A DNA stretch of 64,000 nt. It comes from Rhizobium leguminosarum. Its GTDB lineage: Bacteria > Pseudomonadota > Alphaproteobacteria > Rhizobiales > Rhizobiaceae. The translations under genes were made by a program, and so were the position numbers. The DNA lies in contig NZ_MZMU01000010.1 in the NCBI RefSeq assembly GCF_004123835.1, forward strand, positions 62,001 to 126,000. Reading direction: 5' to 3'. This document shows positions 16,569-25,272 of this stretch, piece after piece (positions within the stretch are counted from its first letter, which is position 1; every line of letters begins with the position of its first letter). The notes below the pieces were generated by a model that saw only the letters and a list, made by a program, of their open reading frames with translations, had not been told where the DNA came from and ran no database searches.

Positions 16569-17509
16569 GCGAACACGATCCTCGGGAAGTAGAAGGAAAC
16601 CACCCAGTTCGGCTGGTCGACGATCTCGCTGATCCGGAGATCGCCGCAGACCGAGCAGAGCAGGTAGGCATCGACGGCGCTCATGCCGTGTTCGGCGCCG
16701 AGAAGATCGATCATGCGCATGACGCTTTCACGCGCCCCGGTCATCAGGTCAGGGCCGATGCCTGTCGTTACCTCGTAGCCGGCGCCGTCGAGATGGCGGG
16801 TCACCGGTTCGGTCGTGGTGAAGCGCGGCGTTTGCAGCCTGGCATCCTTGACGAGCTCGATCGTCGCTTCGACGTTCATCTGGCTTTCGATTGCCGTGCC
16901 GCAGACTTCGCCATCACCTTGGGCGGCATGGGTATCACCGATCGAAAACAGCGCGCCGTCGACCTCGACGGGCAGATAGAGCGTCACCCCCGCCGTCAGG
17001 TCGCGGATGTCCATGTTGCCGCCGACGCGGCGCGGCGGGACGACGGAATGGGTGCCGGGCTCGGCGGGCGCGACGCCGATCGTGCCGGCAAAGGGCTTCA
17101 GCGGCACGCGGCCGCCCGGGCCGTAAAGGGCGGGCACCATGCTGGTCGCGTCATAGGACCAGACATGCAGCGCCGGATCCGTGAACTGATCGGCAAGCAG
17201 GCCGAAGCCCGGAATATTGGCCGTCCAGCCGACACCCGAGGGAATGAACTTGCGCAGCGTCACCTTCAGCGCATCGCCGGGCTTGGCGCCTTCGATATAA
17301 ACCGGGCCGGAGACCGGATTGATCTTGCCGAAATCGAGCGCGTTCAGCGTTTCCAGCGTCGCGTCGCTTCCGAGCTGGCCACCCGAAGAATCCATGCATT
17401 CGAAGTGGATCGTCTCGCCGGGCTTGGCGACGATGGCGGGGGTGAAATCCTTGTTCCAGCCGAAATTATGCTGGGCGCGGTGGATGGTGTGGGTGCAGGC
17501 GATGCACAT
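16565..17509 (-). CDS. Acetamidase/formamidase family protein
   Basis: The 314-residue protein fits the FmdA/AmdA family, which hydrolyses short amides to ammonia and the acid. Characteristic runs are HNFGWNKDFTPAIVAKPGET (N-terminal), SGPVYIEGAKPGDALKVTL, DIRDLTAGVTLYLPVEVDGA and FSIGDTHAAQGDGEVCGTAI; the last two are the most conserved stretch of the family and include the metal and active-site His/Glu residues. No signal peptide is present, so it works on imported substrate. Its place between a transporter and an AmiC/AmiR sensor pair argues strongly for amide catabolism. Actual substrate range is unknown. Confidence 0.9.
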   Translation of the reverse strand: MCIACTHTIHRAQHNFGWNKDFTPAIVAKPGETIHFECMDSSGGQLGSDATLETLNALDFGKINPVSGPVYIEGAKPGDALKVTLRKFIPSGVGWTANIPGFGLLADQFTDPALHVWSYDATSMVPALYGPGGRVPLKPFAGTIGVAPAEPGTHSVVPPRRVGGNMDIRDLTAGVTLYLPVEVDGALFSIGDTHAAQGDGEVCGTAIESQMNVEATIELVKDARLQTPRFTTTEPVTRHLDGAGYEVTTGIGPDLMTGARESVMRMIDLLGAEHGMSAVDAYLLCSVCGDLRISEIVDQPNWVVSFYFPRIVFA

Positions 17510-17532
17510 GTCATGTCTCCCTCGATTTTATG

Positions 17533-17562
17533 ATGCCTTCCCGGCTGGGACCGGAAAGGCAT
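17533..17562 (-). other. Intercistronic hairpin after a binding-protein gene
   Basis: A 12-pair stem (ATGCCTT-CCCGG against CCGGAAAGGCAT, one G.U wobble on the transcribed strand) encloses a six-base loop. It begins 14 bases past the binding-protein stop and precedes the amidase gene. It has no T-run, so stabilisation of the upstream message is more likely than termination. Confidence 0.7.
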
Positions 17563-17575
17563 TGTTCTTCAGGGC

Positions 17576-19195
17576 TTACTGCTTCACGTAGATCGCGTCG
17601 TAATTGATGACGCGGGTCGGATCGATGTAGATATTGTCAGCACCGCCCATCCGCATCGACTTGGCGACGACGCGGCGTTCGTTGATCACAGGGATCCACG
17701 GCGCATCGGCCATGATGTCGGTGAAGATCTTGCCCCAGGCGGCGGTGCGCTCGGCGGCCTTTGCCGGATCGGACATGGAATCGGCGGCAACGGCGCGTTT
17801 GTCGAGATCGGCGTTGCAGTACCATGACCAGTTCCAGCCGCCCGGGACCGCGCCGGCGCAACCAAGGATCGGGCCGTAGAAGTTGGACGGATCCGGGAAG
17901 TCGGCGATCCAGGCCATGCCGCCCGACCAGATCATCGGCGCTTCGCCTTCCGTGCCGCCGGCCGAGATGACGTTTGCCTGGGCGAGCGCCCGGACTTCGG
18001 CTTTGACGCCGACAGCGGCCAGGTCTTGCTGGATCGCCTGAGCGATACGCGGCTGCGGGTCGGTGTTGGTGGAGTAGAGCACGGTCTCGAAACCGTCGGG
18101 ATAACCGGCTTCGGCAAGCAGCGCCTTGGCTTTCGCCACATCATAGGCGTAGCCGGTGAAGGACTTGTCGTAACCCGGCATCAGCGGCGGCAGCGGCTGG
18201 TTGGCGGGCGTTGCGCGGCCGTTGAGGATGCGGGTGATGCGCTCCTTGTTGATCGCCATGTTCAGCGCCTGGCGAACCTTGACGTTGTCGAAGGGCTTCA
18301 CCTTGGTGTTCAGCGTGATGTAGCCGGTGTGCAGCTGTTCGCCGTCGACAATCATCTGCGCGCCGTCGGCCGAGTTCTTGATTTCGAGGAACTTCGCCGG
18401 CGGAATGCCGTCGCCGGCAATATCGACCTCGCCCTTCTGCAGGCGCAAGAGCGCCACCAGCGGCTCCTGGCCGACCTCGACCTTGAAGCTGTCGATGTAG
18501 GGAACGCCCTTGACGAAATAATCCTTGTTGCGTTCGAAAACGAGCTGCTGGCCGATCGTCCAGTCCTTCAGGATGAAGGTGCCGGAGCCGACCGGCTTCT
18601 TGCCGAAGTCGCCGGCCGCGGCCTCGACGGCTTCCTTCGGCACGACCGAGGCGAAGTTGATCGCGAGAACATGCAGGAAAGTGGCGTCTGGACGCGAGAG
18701 GTTGAAGATGACGGTGCTGTCATCCGGCGTCTCGATGCCGGAGAGCGTCGTCGTCTTGCCGCCGGTTTCATCCTCGAAGCCCTTGATGGCGCCGAAGAAA
18801 CCGGCGCCAGGCCCTTGAGTCTTCGGGTCGACGGCGCGTTCGATCGAATATTTTACGTCGGAGGCGACGACCTCGCGGCCGTTCGAGAACTTCACGCCCT
18901 TGTGCAGCTTGAAGGTATAGGTCAAGCCGTCGGGCGAAACGGTGAAGCTCTCGGCAAGCGAGGGAACCGGGTTCGGCGTGCCGGGCGCATAGTCTATCAG
19001 GCGGGAGTAGAGGCTCTTGATCATCGACCAGTTGACCCAGTCGTAGCCGATTGCCGGGTCGAGCGTGGTGATGTCGTCCTTGTAGGTGACGATGATATCG
19101 CCACCCTGCTTGGGCGTTTCCTGCGCCATGACGGACAATGGCGCGAGCGCCACCATCGTTGCCATGGTCGTCTGTTGCAGCCAGCGTTTGAACAT
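17576..19195 (-). CDS. Extracellular solute-binding protein, family 5
   Basis: A 539-residue periplasmic receptor. ATG 19195 follows AAGGGGAACCAAG and gives a clean signal peptide (MFKRWLQQTTMATMVALAPL ending SVMAQ); the longer frame adds 33 unlikely residues. Mature landmarks are ITTLDPAIGYDWVNWSMIKS, FTVSPDGLTYTFKLHKGVKF and NGREVVASDVKYSIERAVDP, all standard for dipeptide/oligopeptide-type receptors. Because the operon also encodes an acetamidase/formamidase and an amide-type sensor, the ligand may be a small amide or amide-bearing compound. That is inference; the sequence itself shows only the family. Confidence 0.9.
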   Translation of the reverse strand: MFKRWLQQTTMATMVALAPLSVMAQETPKQGGDIIVTYKDDITTLDPAIGYDWVNWSMIKSLYSRLIDYAPGTPNPVPSLAESFTVSPDGLTYTFKLHKGVKFSNGREVVASDVKYSIERAVDPKTQGPGAGFFGAIKGFEDETGGKTTTLSGIETPDDSTVIFNLSRPDATFLHVLAINFASVVPKEAVEAAAGDFGKKPVGSGTFILKDWTIGQQLVFERNKDYFVKGVPYIDSFKVEVGQEPLVALLRLQKGEVDIAGDGIPPAKFLEIKNSADGAQMIVDGEQLHTGYITLNTKVKPFDNVKVRQALNMAINKERITRILNGRATPANQPLPPLMPGYDKSFTGYAYDVAKAKALLAEAGYPDGFETVLYSTNTDPQPRIAQAIQQDLAAVGVKAEVRALAQANVISAGGTEGEAPMIWSGGMAWIADFPDPSNFYGPILGCAGAVPGGWNWSWYCNADLDKRAVAADSMSDPAKAAERTAAWGKIFTDIMADAPWIPVINERRVVAKSMRMGGADNIYIDPTRVINYDAIYVKQ

Positions 19196-19220
19196 CTTGG
19201 TTCCCCTTCTTTGGTTGCTG

Positions 19221-20141
19221 TCAGCGTGTTCGGATGCGCGGATCGATGACCGGCGCGACGAGGTCGGCAAGCAGGTTGCCGATGATGATGGCAAGTGCCG
19301 AGGTCAGGGTGACGCCCATGATGATCGGGATGTCGACCTGCTGGATTGCCTGCCAGGCGAGCTGGCCGATGCCGGGCCAGCCGTAGACCGCTTCAACCAC
19401 GACCACGCCGCCCATGAACTGGCCGATATCGATGCCGATCATGGCGATGATCGGCAGCACGGCATTGGGCAGCGCATGGCGCAGGATGACGCGCTTCGAG
19501 GAAAGGCCCTTGGCGCGCGCCGTGCGGACATAATCCTGGTTCAGCACGTCGATCATCGACGAGCGCACCATGCGGGCGTACCAGCCGGCGCCGCAGATGC
19601 CGAGCGTTACGGCAGGCAGGACGAGATGCGAGAAGCTGCCGTAGCCGCTCATCGGAAACCAGCCGAGCGTTGCCGCCAGCAGATAGAGCAGCAGCAGGGC
19701 GAGGAGAAATTGCGGTGCGGAGGTGCCGACAAAGGAGGCCATCATCACCAGCCGGTCGACGAAGCCGCCGCGACGCACGGCGGCGATGGTGCCGAGCGTC
19801 AGGCCGAGCACCACCTCGACGAAGATGCCGGCAAGCATCAGCGTCAGCGTCGCCGGCAGACGGGCGGCGATCAGCGTCCAGACATCGGTTTTCTGCGCAT
19901 AGGAGCGGCCGAGATTGCCATGCAGCAGATTGCCGAGGTAGGTGCCGAATTGCACCAGCAGCGGCTGATCGAGGCCAAGCTCATGGCGGATGTTGGCGAC
20001 CGTCTGGACGGTGGCGCTGCGGCCGGCGATCATGCGGGCCGGGTCGGCCGGAAGAGCATAGAGCAGCATGAAGGTGATTGCGGCGACACCGAGCAGGATG
20101 AGAGCCGCCTGCGCCAGCCTGCGGAGCATGAGTGACGCCAT
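19221..20141 (-). CDS. ABC transporter permease, DppB type
   Basis: A 306-residue inner-membrane permease. The start chosen, ATG 20141, shares one base with the stop of the DppC-type gene (TGATG). It gives MASLMLRRLAQAALILLGVA followed by LLYALPADPARMIAG, the expected first helix and periplasmic block. The EAA loop reads DYVRTARAKGLSSKRVILRH, and the C-terminus ADLVAPVIDPRIRTR is the family's usual ending. In this operon the C-type permease gene precedes the B-type gene, the reverse of the common order. Confidence 0.92.
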   Translation of the reverse strand: MASLMLRRLAQAALILLGVAAITFMLLYALPADPARMIAGRSATVQTVANIRHELGLDQPLLVQFGTYLGNLLHGNLGRSYAQKTDVWTLIAARLPATLTLMLAGIFVEVVLGLTLGTIAAVRRGGFVDRLVMMASFVGTSAPQFLLALLLLYLLAATLGWFPMSGYGSFSHLVLPAVTLGICGAGWYARMVRSSMIDVLNQDYVRTARAKGLSSKRVILRHALPNAVLPIIAMIGIDIGQFMGGVVVVEAVYGWPGIGQLAWQAIQQVDIPIIMGVTLTSALAIIIGNLLADLVAPVIDPRIRTR

Positions 20142-20989
20142 CAGCCCCTCCCGCGCTGGGTCGGGTCGAGAATGTCGCGCAGCGCGTCGCCAACCAGATT
20201 GAAGGAAAGCGCCGTCAGAAGGATGATCGCGCCCGGAATGAAGACCAGCCAAGGGGCGGCCTGGAAATAGCTTTGGCTCTCGAAGATGATGTTGCCCCAG
20301 GAGGGCTGCGGCGGCTGGACGCCGACACCGAGGAAGGAGAGTGTGGCCTCGAGCAACACGGTGGTGGCGATGCCGAGCGTTCCCCAGACGATTGCCGTGG
20401 GCACGAGGTGCGGCAGGATATGCATGAAGAGCACGCGCATATGGCCGGCGCCGAGCGAGCGTTCGGCCATGATGAAATCGCGCTCCACCAGGCCGCGAGT
20501 CTCGGTATAGACGATGCGGGCGACCTGCACCCAGTTGACGAGCGCGATCACCATGGCGACGATCCAGAGGCTCGGTTTCAAAAGGGCTGCCAGCACGATG
20601 GCGAGCAGCAGCGCCGGAAAGGCCATCATCAGATCGGTGAAGCGCATCAGGATGTTGCCCGGCAGTCCGCGAAGATAACCGGCAACGATGCCGACGAAGA
20701 GGCCGATCGTCACCGCGATGCCGTTGGCGACAAGGCCGATGATCAGCGAGGTGCGGGCGCCGAAGAGCAGGCGCGAGAAGAGGTCGCGGCCGAGCGTGTC
20801 GGTGCCGAGGAGATAGGGGCCGCCCGGCGGCAGCGGCGCGCCTTCGAGCGAAAGGCCGTCAAACATCTGCTCGTCTGGACTGAACGGCGCGATCCACGGC
20901 GCTGCGATGGCGAGTCCGATGACGAGCGTGACGACGATGAGGCCGAAGAGCGCCGTCGGCTGGCGGATCATCTGTTTCAGCACATGCAT
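20141..20989 (-). CDS. ABC transporter permease, DppC type
   Basis: A 282-residue inner-membrane permease. ATG 20989 overlaps the stop of the ANTAR regulator gene by one base. It gives MHVLKQMIRQPTALFGLIVV, the normal OppC-N helix; the longer frame adds 28 residues with no match. The periplasmic block PYLLGTDTLGRDLFSRLLFG and the EAA loop FIMAERSLGAGHMRVLFMHI are both intact. It pairs with the DppB-type subunit to form the translocation channel of this importer. Confidence 0.92.
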   Translation of the reverse strand: MHVLKQMIRQPTALFGLIVVTLVIGLAIAAPWIAPFSPDEQMFDGLSLEGAPLPPGGPYLLGTDTLGRDLFSRLLFGARTSLIIGLVANGIAVTIGLFVGIVAGYLRGLPGNILMRFTDLMMAFPALLLAIVLAALLKPSLWIVAMVIALVNWVQVARIVYTETRGLVERDFIMAERSLGAGHMRVLFMHILPHLVPTAIVWGTLGIATTVLLEATLSFLGVGVQPPQPSWGNIIFESQSYFQAAPWLVFIPGAIILLTALSFNLVGDALRDILDPTQRGRG

Positions 20990-21570
20990 CAGCCCGCCTC
21001 CGGCAGAGGTTCGGCGCCTGCCAGGATGAAGGCTGATATCTGCTCCATCGGCAGGCGGCGGCGCATGGCGCAATTGCGCAGGATTGCGTAAGCGCTCTCC
21101 TCGTCGATGCCGTGTGCGGCCTGAAGCTTTTCGACGGCGGCGTGAACGAGCGGCCGCAGCCGGACGCGCTCTTCGAGATATTGCAGCTTTTCCGCAGTCG
21201 CCCTGCGCTCCTGATGAATGGAGACGGCCATGACAAGCGCCGGATAGACGGCCGATGTGGCGATCGGCTTGGCGATGATCGCGCCGGCACCCTGTCCAAG
21301 TGCCCAGGCGATGCGGCCGGGCGCTTCCGAACCAAGCAGGGCGACGACGGGAGAGGCAGGCGTTTCGCCGTTCCAGGGCAGCAGATCGTCCCAGCCCTGG
21401 TCGGCATCGACGATGACGAGATCAGGCAGTACCGCGGCTGAAAGCGGCGCCCATTGCAGCGCTGCATGGATGCCAAGCAGGCGAAGCTGACGAATCAGCC
21501 TTTCGGTGTTGCCGTCCTCGCGATGCAGGACCATCGCCTGCCAGCCGGTGAAATTGGGTGTCTCTCTCAT
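20989..21570 (-). CDS. AmiR-like ANTAR-domain antitermination regulator
   Basis: A 193-residue protein very close in length and layout to AmiR of Pseudomonas aeruginosa (196). Residues 1-125 form a receiver-like domain that lacks a clear phosphoacceptor pattern. A coiled-coil helix follows (HQERRATAEKLQYLEERVRL). The C-terminal ANTAR RNA-binding domain is seen at EKLQAAHGIDEESAYAILRN and CAMRRRLPMEQISAFIL. In the known system AmiR binds leader RNA and prevents termination once AmiC releases it. Here amiC lies directly upstream with a four-base overlap, and the leader contains a terminator, so the same mechanism is expected. Confidence 0.88.
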   Translation of the reverse strand: MRETPNFTGWQAMVLHREDGNTERLIRQLRLLGIHAALQWAPLSAAVLPDLVIVDADQGWDDLLPWNGETPASPVVALLGSEAPGRIAWALGQGAGAIIAKPIATSAVYPALVMAVSIHQERRATAEKLQYLEERVRLRPLVHAAVEKLQAAHGIDEESAYAILRNCAMRRRLPMEQISAFILAGAEPLPEAG

Positions 21571-22700
21571 GACACCACCCTGAGCCGCGGAAAGGCCTGC
21601 CGGTTGCGGCCGGTCAGATAGGGGTCGGCGGCGAGCGGCGGCCGCGAGGCGACGACATCGAAGCCGTTGTCGGCGTTGATCCGGCCGAGATGGAAGGGCA
21701 GGGCGGCATGATTGGTCTCGCGGTCGATCGCCAACGCGCCAAACAGGGTCGGCCAGGATCTATTGTAGAGCTCGCGCCGGACGGCGTTGGGCTCGTCACC
21801 GCCGGCAGCGACGATCGCGTCGACGCAGAGCCGGACGGCCGTATAGGCGCTGGCAAAAACGCTGGAGACACGCCGCTCGGCGCCGTGACGCTCGGTGACG
21901 CGGGCCTTGAAGGCTGCATTTTCGGGGGTCGCGATACTGTCGAAATAGGAAGCGGCGCAAAGCTGGCCGGCGGCAGCACCGGCGGCGATATCGTCGAGCT
22001 CGCATTCCATCAGGTCGCAGCTGACGACCGGGCAATTTTCCGCCCGGAAGGCCGGGTCACGATCACCGAGGGCCTTGATCGCCTCCAGAAAGGCGTAGCT
22101 CGACGGGCCGATCAGATTGTTGAGGATGAAGCTCGGGCGGCGCTGCGCGATCTCCGCGACGATGCGTTCGACGGCGGTCTCCTCGAGTGGAAGATAGCGT
22201 TCGCCAAGCACCTCGCCGCCGGCATTGGTAATCAGTTCGCGGGCGAGCCGGTTCATCTCCCAGCCCCAGACATAGTTGGCGCCGACGAGATAGGGCCTTG
22301 TCCCGTAACGCGGGATCAGGTGCTCGAACAGCGGCAACAGATGCTGGTTCGGGCAGCCGCCGACATAGATGACGTTCTCGTTGGCCTCGAACCCTTCATA
22401 GGGGCACATGTACCAGAGCAGGCCGTCATGTTTCTCGACGAGCGGGATGACTTCCTTGCGTGCCGCGGACGTGATCGTGCCGACGATATGGCGGCAGCCG
22501 GCGCGCAGAAGATGGCGAGCGCCATCGAGATAGGCGGCAAGATCGGCATGCGGATCGAAGAAGACCGGTTCGAGCGCCAGCCCTTGGACGCCGGCATATT
22601 CGGCCATCGCGAAATCGGCGCCGTCGCGCGCGTCGCGGCCCATCGAGCCGTAGGGGCCGGTGGTCGAAAAGAGGATGCCGATTTTCAGCGCGTCGTTCAT
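21567..22700 (-). CDS. AmiC-like cytoplasmic amide sensor (periplasmic-binding fold)
   Basis: A 377-residue protein of the branched-chain amino acid/amide binding type I fold, similar to AmiC (385). It begins MNDALKIGILFSTTGPYGSM with no signal peptide, so it is cytoplasmic and regulatory, not a transport receptor. Family landmarks are TSAARKEVIPLVEKHDGLLW, YMCPYEGFEANENVIYVGG and NQHLLPLFEHLIPRYG. In the Pseudomonas model AmiC holds AmiR inactive until an amide binds. It is the first gene of a seven-gene operon, about 130 bases downstream of a promoter and behind a leader terminator. The inducing ligand cannot be predicted. Confidence 0.88.
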   Translation of the reverse strand: MNDALKIGILFSTTGPYGSMGRDARDGADFAMAEYAGVQGLALEPVFFDPHADLAAYLDGARHLLRAGCRHIVGTITSAARKEVIPLVEKHDGLLWYMCPYEGFEANENVIYVGGCPNQHLLPLFEHLIPRYGTRPYLVGANYVWGWEMNRLARELITNAGGEVLGERYLPLEETAVERIVAEIAQRRPSFILNNLIGPSSYAFLEAIKALGDRDPAFRAENCPVVSCDLMECELDDIAAGAAAGQLCAASYFDSIATPENAAFKARVTERHGAERRVSSVFASAYTAVRLCVDAIVAAGGDEPNAVRRELYNRSWPTLFGALAIDRETNHAALPFHLGRINADNGFDVVASRPPLAADPYLTGRNRQAFPRLRVVS

Positions 22701-22714
22701 GAAGTGACCACATC

Positions 22715-22788
22715 AAAAACCCCACGACGCTGATCCCATCGAGCGATGAGGCGTCATGGGGCGAAACTGCCCAGAGACTATCGGAGTC
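22715..22788 (-). promoter_or_regulatory. amiC leader: intrinsic terminator with overlapping upstream hairpins
   Basis: On the minus strand an 11-pair stem (22751-22761 with 22720-22730, one G.U pair) ends in a run of five T at 22715-22719, 14 bases before amiC. Within its loop CATC/GATG extends the structure. Upstream are two short hairpins: GACT/AGTC (22776-22788, five-base loop) and GGGC/GCCC (22759-22772, six-base loop AGTTTC). The second shares bases 22759-22761 with the terminator stem, so the two cannot coexist. This is the layout expected for ANTAR antitermination, but the loops do not show the consensus A1/G4 pair. Confidence 0.72.
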
Positions 22789-22829
22789 ATGTCAATGCAG
22801 CCGGCCTTCTGCCTAATCCGCGGGCTTGA

Positions 22830-22858
22830 GTAAAATACAGGCACCTTGTCTTTGTCAA
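22830..22858 (-). promoter_or_regulatory. Promoter of the amiC-led operon
   Basis: The minus strand shows a perfect -35 TTGACA (22853-22858), a 17-base spacer, and TTTTAC (22830-22835) as a weak -10; TATTTT three bases earlier is an alternative. Transcripts would begin near 22823 and run through the leader terminator. Confidence 0.6.
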
Positions 22859-22925
22859 GTGTGCTGCGCTGCACTCGCAGTCATTTGATCTTGTTCTTTC
22901 GGTAGAGCCGTCAAAGGACGCTCTT

Positions 22926-23510
22926 CTAGCTCAAATCATGCAGATCCTTGGTGATCGCCGGGCCGATCGAGAATTCGGAAAAGCGGACCGTCAGGCCGCT
23001 GCGCTCCGGCGTGCAGGCGGTCGGTCCGACCTCGTAGTGCGCTGCTGCCGGGAAGGGGGCGAGCCGCAGCAGCAGCCAGAAGCTGCCATCACGCGAAGCC
23101 TGGATGCGCATCGCGCCGTTTGCAACGGTCACGCGGATGCGGAAATCCTCTAGCTCTTTGAAGGGTTGTGCCACGGACCAGTCGGACTTGCCGTCGGTGA
23201 CGACGGTGCTGAGGAAGGCTTCGCCGTCGGTGAACTCGACGCCTGTTTTCACCCAGCATTTCTCGTCGATGCGCACCATCAGGCCGGCCTGGTCATAGAG
23301 CGTGCGGAATGCGCCCTGAACGCGGATCTGCGCTGTAAAACTGTCGGCTGTGGGAAAGCCGAGGAAATGGCCGCTGTCGCGGGTGAAGCCGTAATGGGTC
23401 TCCCGCCAGAAATCGGTTTTCTCATCGGTCGTAAGGCTGAGGCCGCCTTCGTTCGCCAGCCAGTTGGCCGGCTCGTTCAGCCATTTGCCGTCGTTGAAAT
23501 CGATGCTCAT
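22926..23510 (-). CDS. DUF1349 family protein
   Basis: A 194-residue protein of the DUF1349 (concanavalin-like beta-sandwich) family. Typical segments are TDFWRETHYGFTRDSGHFLG, YDQAGLMVRIDEKCWVKTGV and EFTDGEAFLSTVVTDGKSDW, which match the 'yDQaGlmvr...wlKtGiE' core. It has no signal peptide. ATG 23510 fits the family start; the longer frame is unsupported. Members are annotated as regulators of enolase in yeast-like contexts or as putative carbohydrate-binding proteins; no bacterial function is established to my knowledge. It is divergent from the third Opp system and 65 bases upstream of the amiC promoter, in the same direction as that operon. Confidence 0.85.
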   Translation of the reverse strand: MSIDFNDGKWLNEPANWLANEGGLSLTTDEKTDFWRETHYGFTRDSGHFLGFPTADSFTAQIRVQGAFRTLYDQAGLMVRIDEKCWVKTGVEFTDGEAFLSTVVTDGKSDWSVAQPFKELEDFRIRVTVANGAMRIQASRDGSFWLLLRLAPFPAAAHYEVGPTACTPERSGLTVRFSEFSIGPAITKDLHDLS

Positions 23511-23659
23511 CCTATTTTCCCGTTCCGTTGAAGCCTCACTGCAGGGCGATTGACACACCTTGGCATAATGCGCGGTCTTGTTGCAGGCGGGCGCAGCCAA
23601 AGATTGTGTGTTGTTCCGGCGTCTCGGTATCCGCCGAGCGCATAATCCGTCGCTCCTGC

Positions 23660-23713
23660 TTGACAGGATCGATCCATCTCCTATTCTGTTACAAAAAGAT
23701 GAATTACATAATT
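23660..23713 (+). promoter_or_regulatory. Promoter and candidate operator of the third Opp system
   Basis: TTGACA (23660-23665), a 16-base spacer and TATTCT (23682-23687) form a good sigma70-type promoter. Just past the expected start point lies a 12-base perfect inverted repeat, AATTA-CA-TAATT (23702-23713), 24 bases before the ATG. A repressor bound there would block initiation or early elongation. No regulator gene is present in this cluster. Confidence 0.55.
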
Positions 23714-23737
23714 GTGGAACTAAACGGGAGCCCTAAC

Positions 23738-25264
23738 ATGAAAACACTGGTCGCATTCCTTCTCGGCACCGCGCTCGTCGCCCTGCCTTCGACGCTCCTT
23801 GCCCAGGAAAAGGGCGGCGTCATCAATGTCGCGACGATCGGCGAGCCGCCGACGCTCGATCCGATGTCGTCGACGGCCGATCTCGTCGGCATCGTTACGC
23901 AGCACATTTTCGAAACGCTCTACACCTTCGACAAGAGCTGGAACGTCACGCCGCTGCTCGCCGAAAGCCTGCCTGAGATCAGCGCCGACGGCAAAACCTA
24001 TACGATCAAGCTCAGGACCGGCATCAAGTTCCACGACAATACCGACATGACCTCGGAAGATGTCGTCGCTTCGCTTGGCCGCTGGATGAAGATCGCCTCG
24101 CGCGGCAAGCAGGTGGCCGGCTTCATCGATAAGGTCACCGCCGTCGATCCGGCAACCGTGACGATCACGCTGAAGCAGCCATATGCGCCGCTGACCTCGC
24201 TGCTCGCCTTCAACAATTCGGCCGCGATCATCATCCCGTCCGAAAAGCAGGACGAGCCGATGAAGGACTTCATCGGCACCGGTCCCTATATGCTGAAGGA
24301 GCGCAAGGCCGACCAATATATCCAGCTCGTCCGCTTCGACGACTACAAGTCGCGCGAAGGCGACAGCAATGGTTATGGCGGCGCCCGCCACCAGTATCTC
24401 GATGAGATCCGCTTCGTGCCGGTGCCGGATCCGAACACCCGCGTCGAGGCTGCCGTTTCCGGCCAATACGACTACGTCGACTCGATCCCCGTCGAATCCT
24501 ACGACAAGCTGAAGGCCTCCACCGCCTCGCAGCCGATCATCCTGAAGCCCTTCGGTTATCCCGTCTTCGTCTTCAACACGAAGGAAGGTATTGCTGGGAA
24601 TGTCGAGGTCCGCAAGGCGATCCGTCAGGCGCTCAGCATGGAAGACATGCTGGCCGCGGCCTTCGGCAACACGGATTTTTACGCGCTCGACGGCGCCATC
24701 TATCCAAAGACCTTTGCCTGGTCGACGGATGCCGGCGTCGAGGGCGCCTATAACGTCGCCGATCCGGAAGGGGCGGCCGCTGCCGCCAAGAAGGCCGGCT
24801 ACAATGGTGAGCCGATCCGTATACTGACCAGCCGCCAGTATGAATTCCACTACAAGATGGCGCAGGTCGCCACCGAATATCTGAAGCTTGCCGGCTTCAC
24901 CGTCGATATGCAGGTTGTGGACTGGGCAACGCTGACACAGCGCCGCACCGATCCGAAGCTCTGGGATATCTACATCACCCATAGCCCCTTCCTGCCGGAG
25001 CCTGCTTTGATCGGCTCGCTCTCGACCAGCTCGCCGGGCTGGTGGGATACGCCGGCCCGCAAGGCCGCCGTCGATGCCTTCACCTCGGAAGTCGATCCGA
25101 AGAAGCGCGTGGCGCTCTGGGCCGATGTCCAGAAGGCGATCTATGCCGACGCACCCTTCATGAAGATCGGCGACTTCAACGCCGTTTCGGCGGAATCGAC
25201 CAAGCTTGAAGGCGTCGATCCGGCTCCGTGGCCGTATTTCTGGAATGCGTCGATCAAGAAGTAA
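23738..25264 (+). CDS. Extracellular solute-binding protein, family 5
   Basis: A 508-residue periplasmic receptor. ATG 23738 follows a GGGAG ribosome site and gives the signal peptide MKTLVAFLLGTALVALPSTL ending in LLAQE. Family-5 motifs are NVATIGEPPTLDPMSSTADL, VTQHIFETLYTFDKSWNVTP and TYTIKLRTGIKFHDNTDMTS. It is the first gene of the rightward operon that continues with two permeases, a RidA protein, a SelA-like enzyme and a fused ATPase. A strong hairpin with a T-run follows at once, so the receptor should be made in excess over the permeases. Confidence 0.92.
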   Translation: MKTLVAFLLGTALVALPSTLLAQEKGGVINVATIGEPPTLDPMSSTADLVGIVTQHIFETLYTFDKSWNVTPLLAESLPEISADGKTYTIKLRTGIKFHDNTDMTSEDVVASLGRWMKIASRGKQVAGFIDKVTAVDPATVTITLKQPYAPLTSLLAFNNSAAIIIPSEKQDEPMKDFIGTGPYMLKERKADQYIQLVRFDDYKSREGDSNGYGGARHQYLDEIRFVPVPDPNTRVEAAVSGQYDYVDSIPVESYDKLKASTASQPIILKPFGYPVFVFNTKEGIAGNVEVRKAIRQALSMEDMLAAAFGNTDFYALDGAIYPKTFAWSTDAGVEGAYNVADPEGAAAAAKKAGYNGEPIRILTSRQYEFHYKMAQVATEYLKLAGFTVDMQVVDWATLTQRRTDPKLWDIYITHSPFLPEPALIGSLSTSSPGWWDTPARKAAVDAFTSEVDPKKRVALWADVQKAIYADAPFMKIGDFNAVSAESTKLEGVDPAPWPYFWNASIKK

Positions 25265-25272
25265 GTATCGCC

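Noticed and set aside
21567..22700. AmiC-like protein as a periplasmic transport receptor
   Set aside because: It has no signal peptide and overlaps an ANTAR regulator gene. The operon already contains a family-5 receptor.
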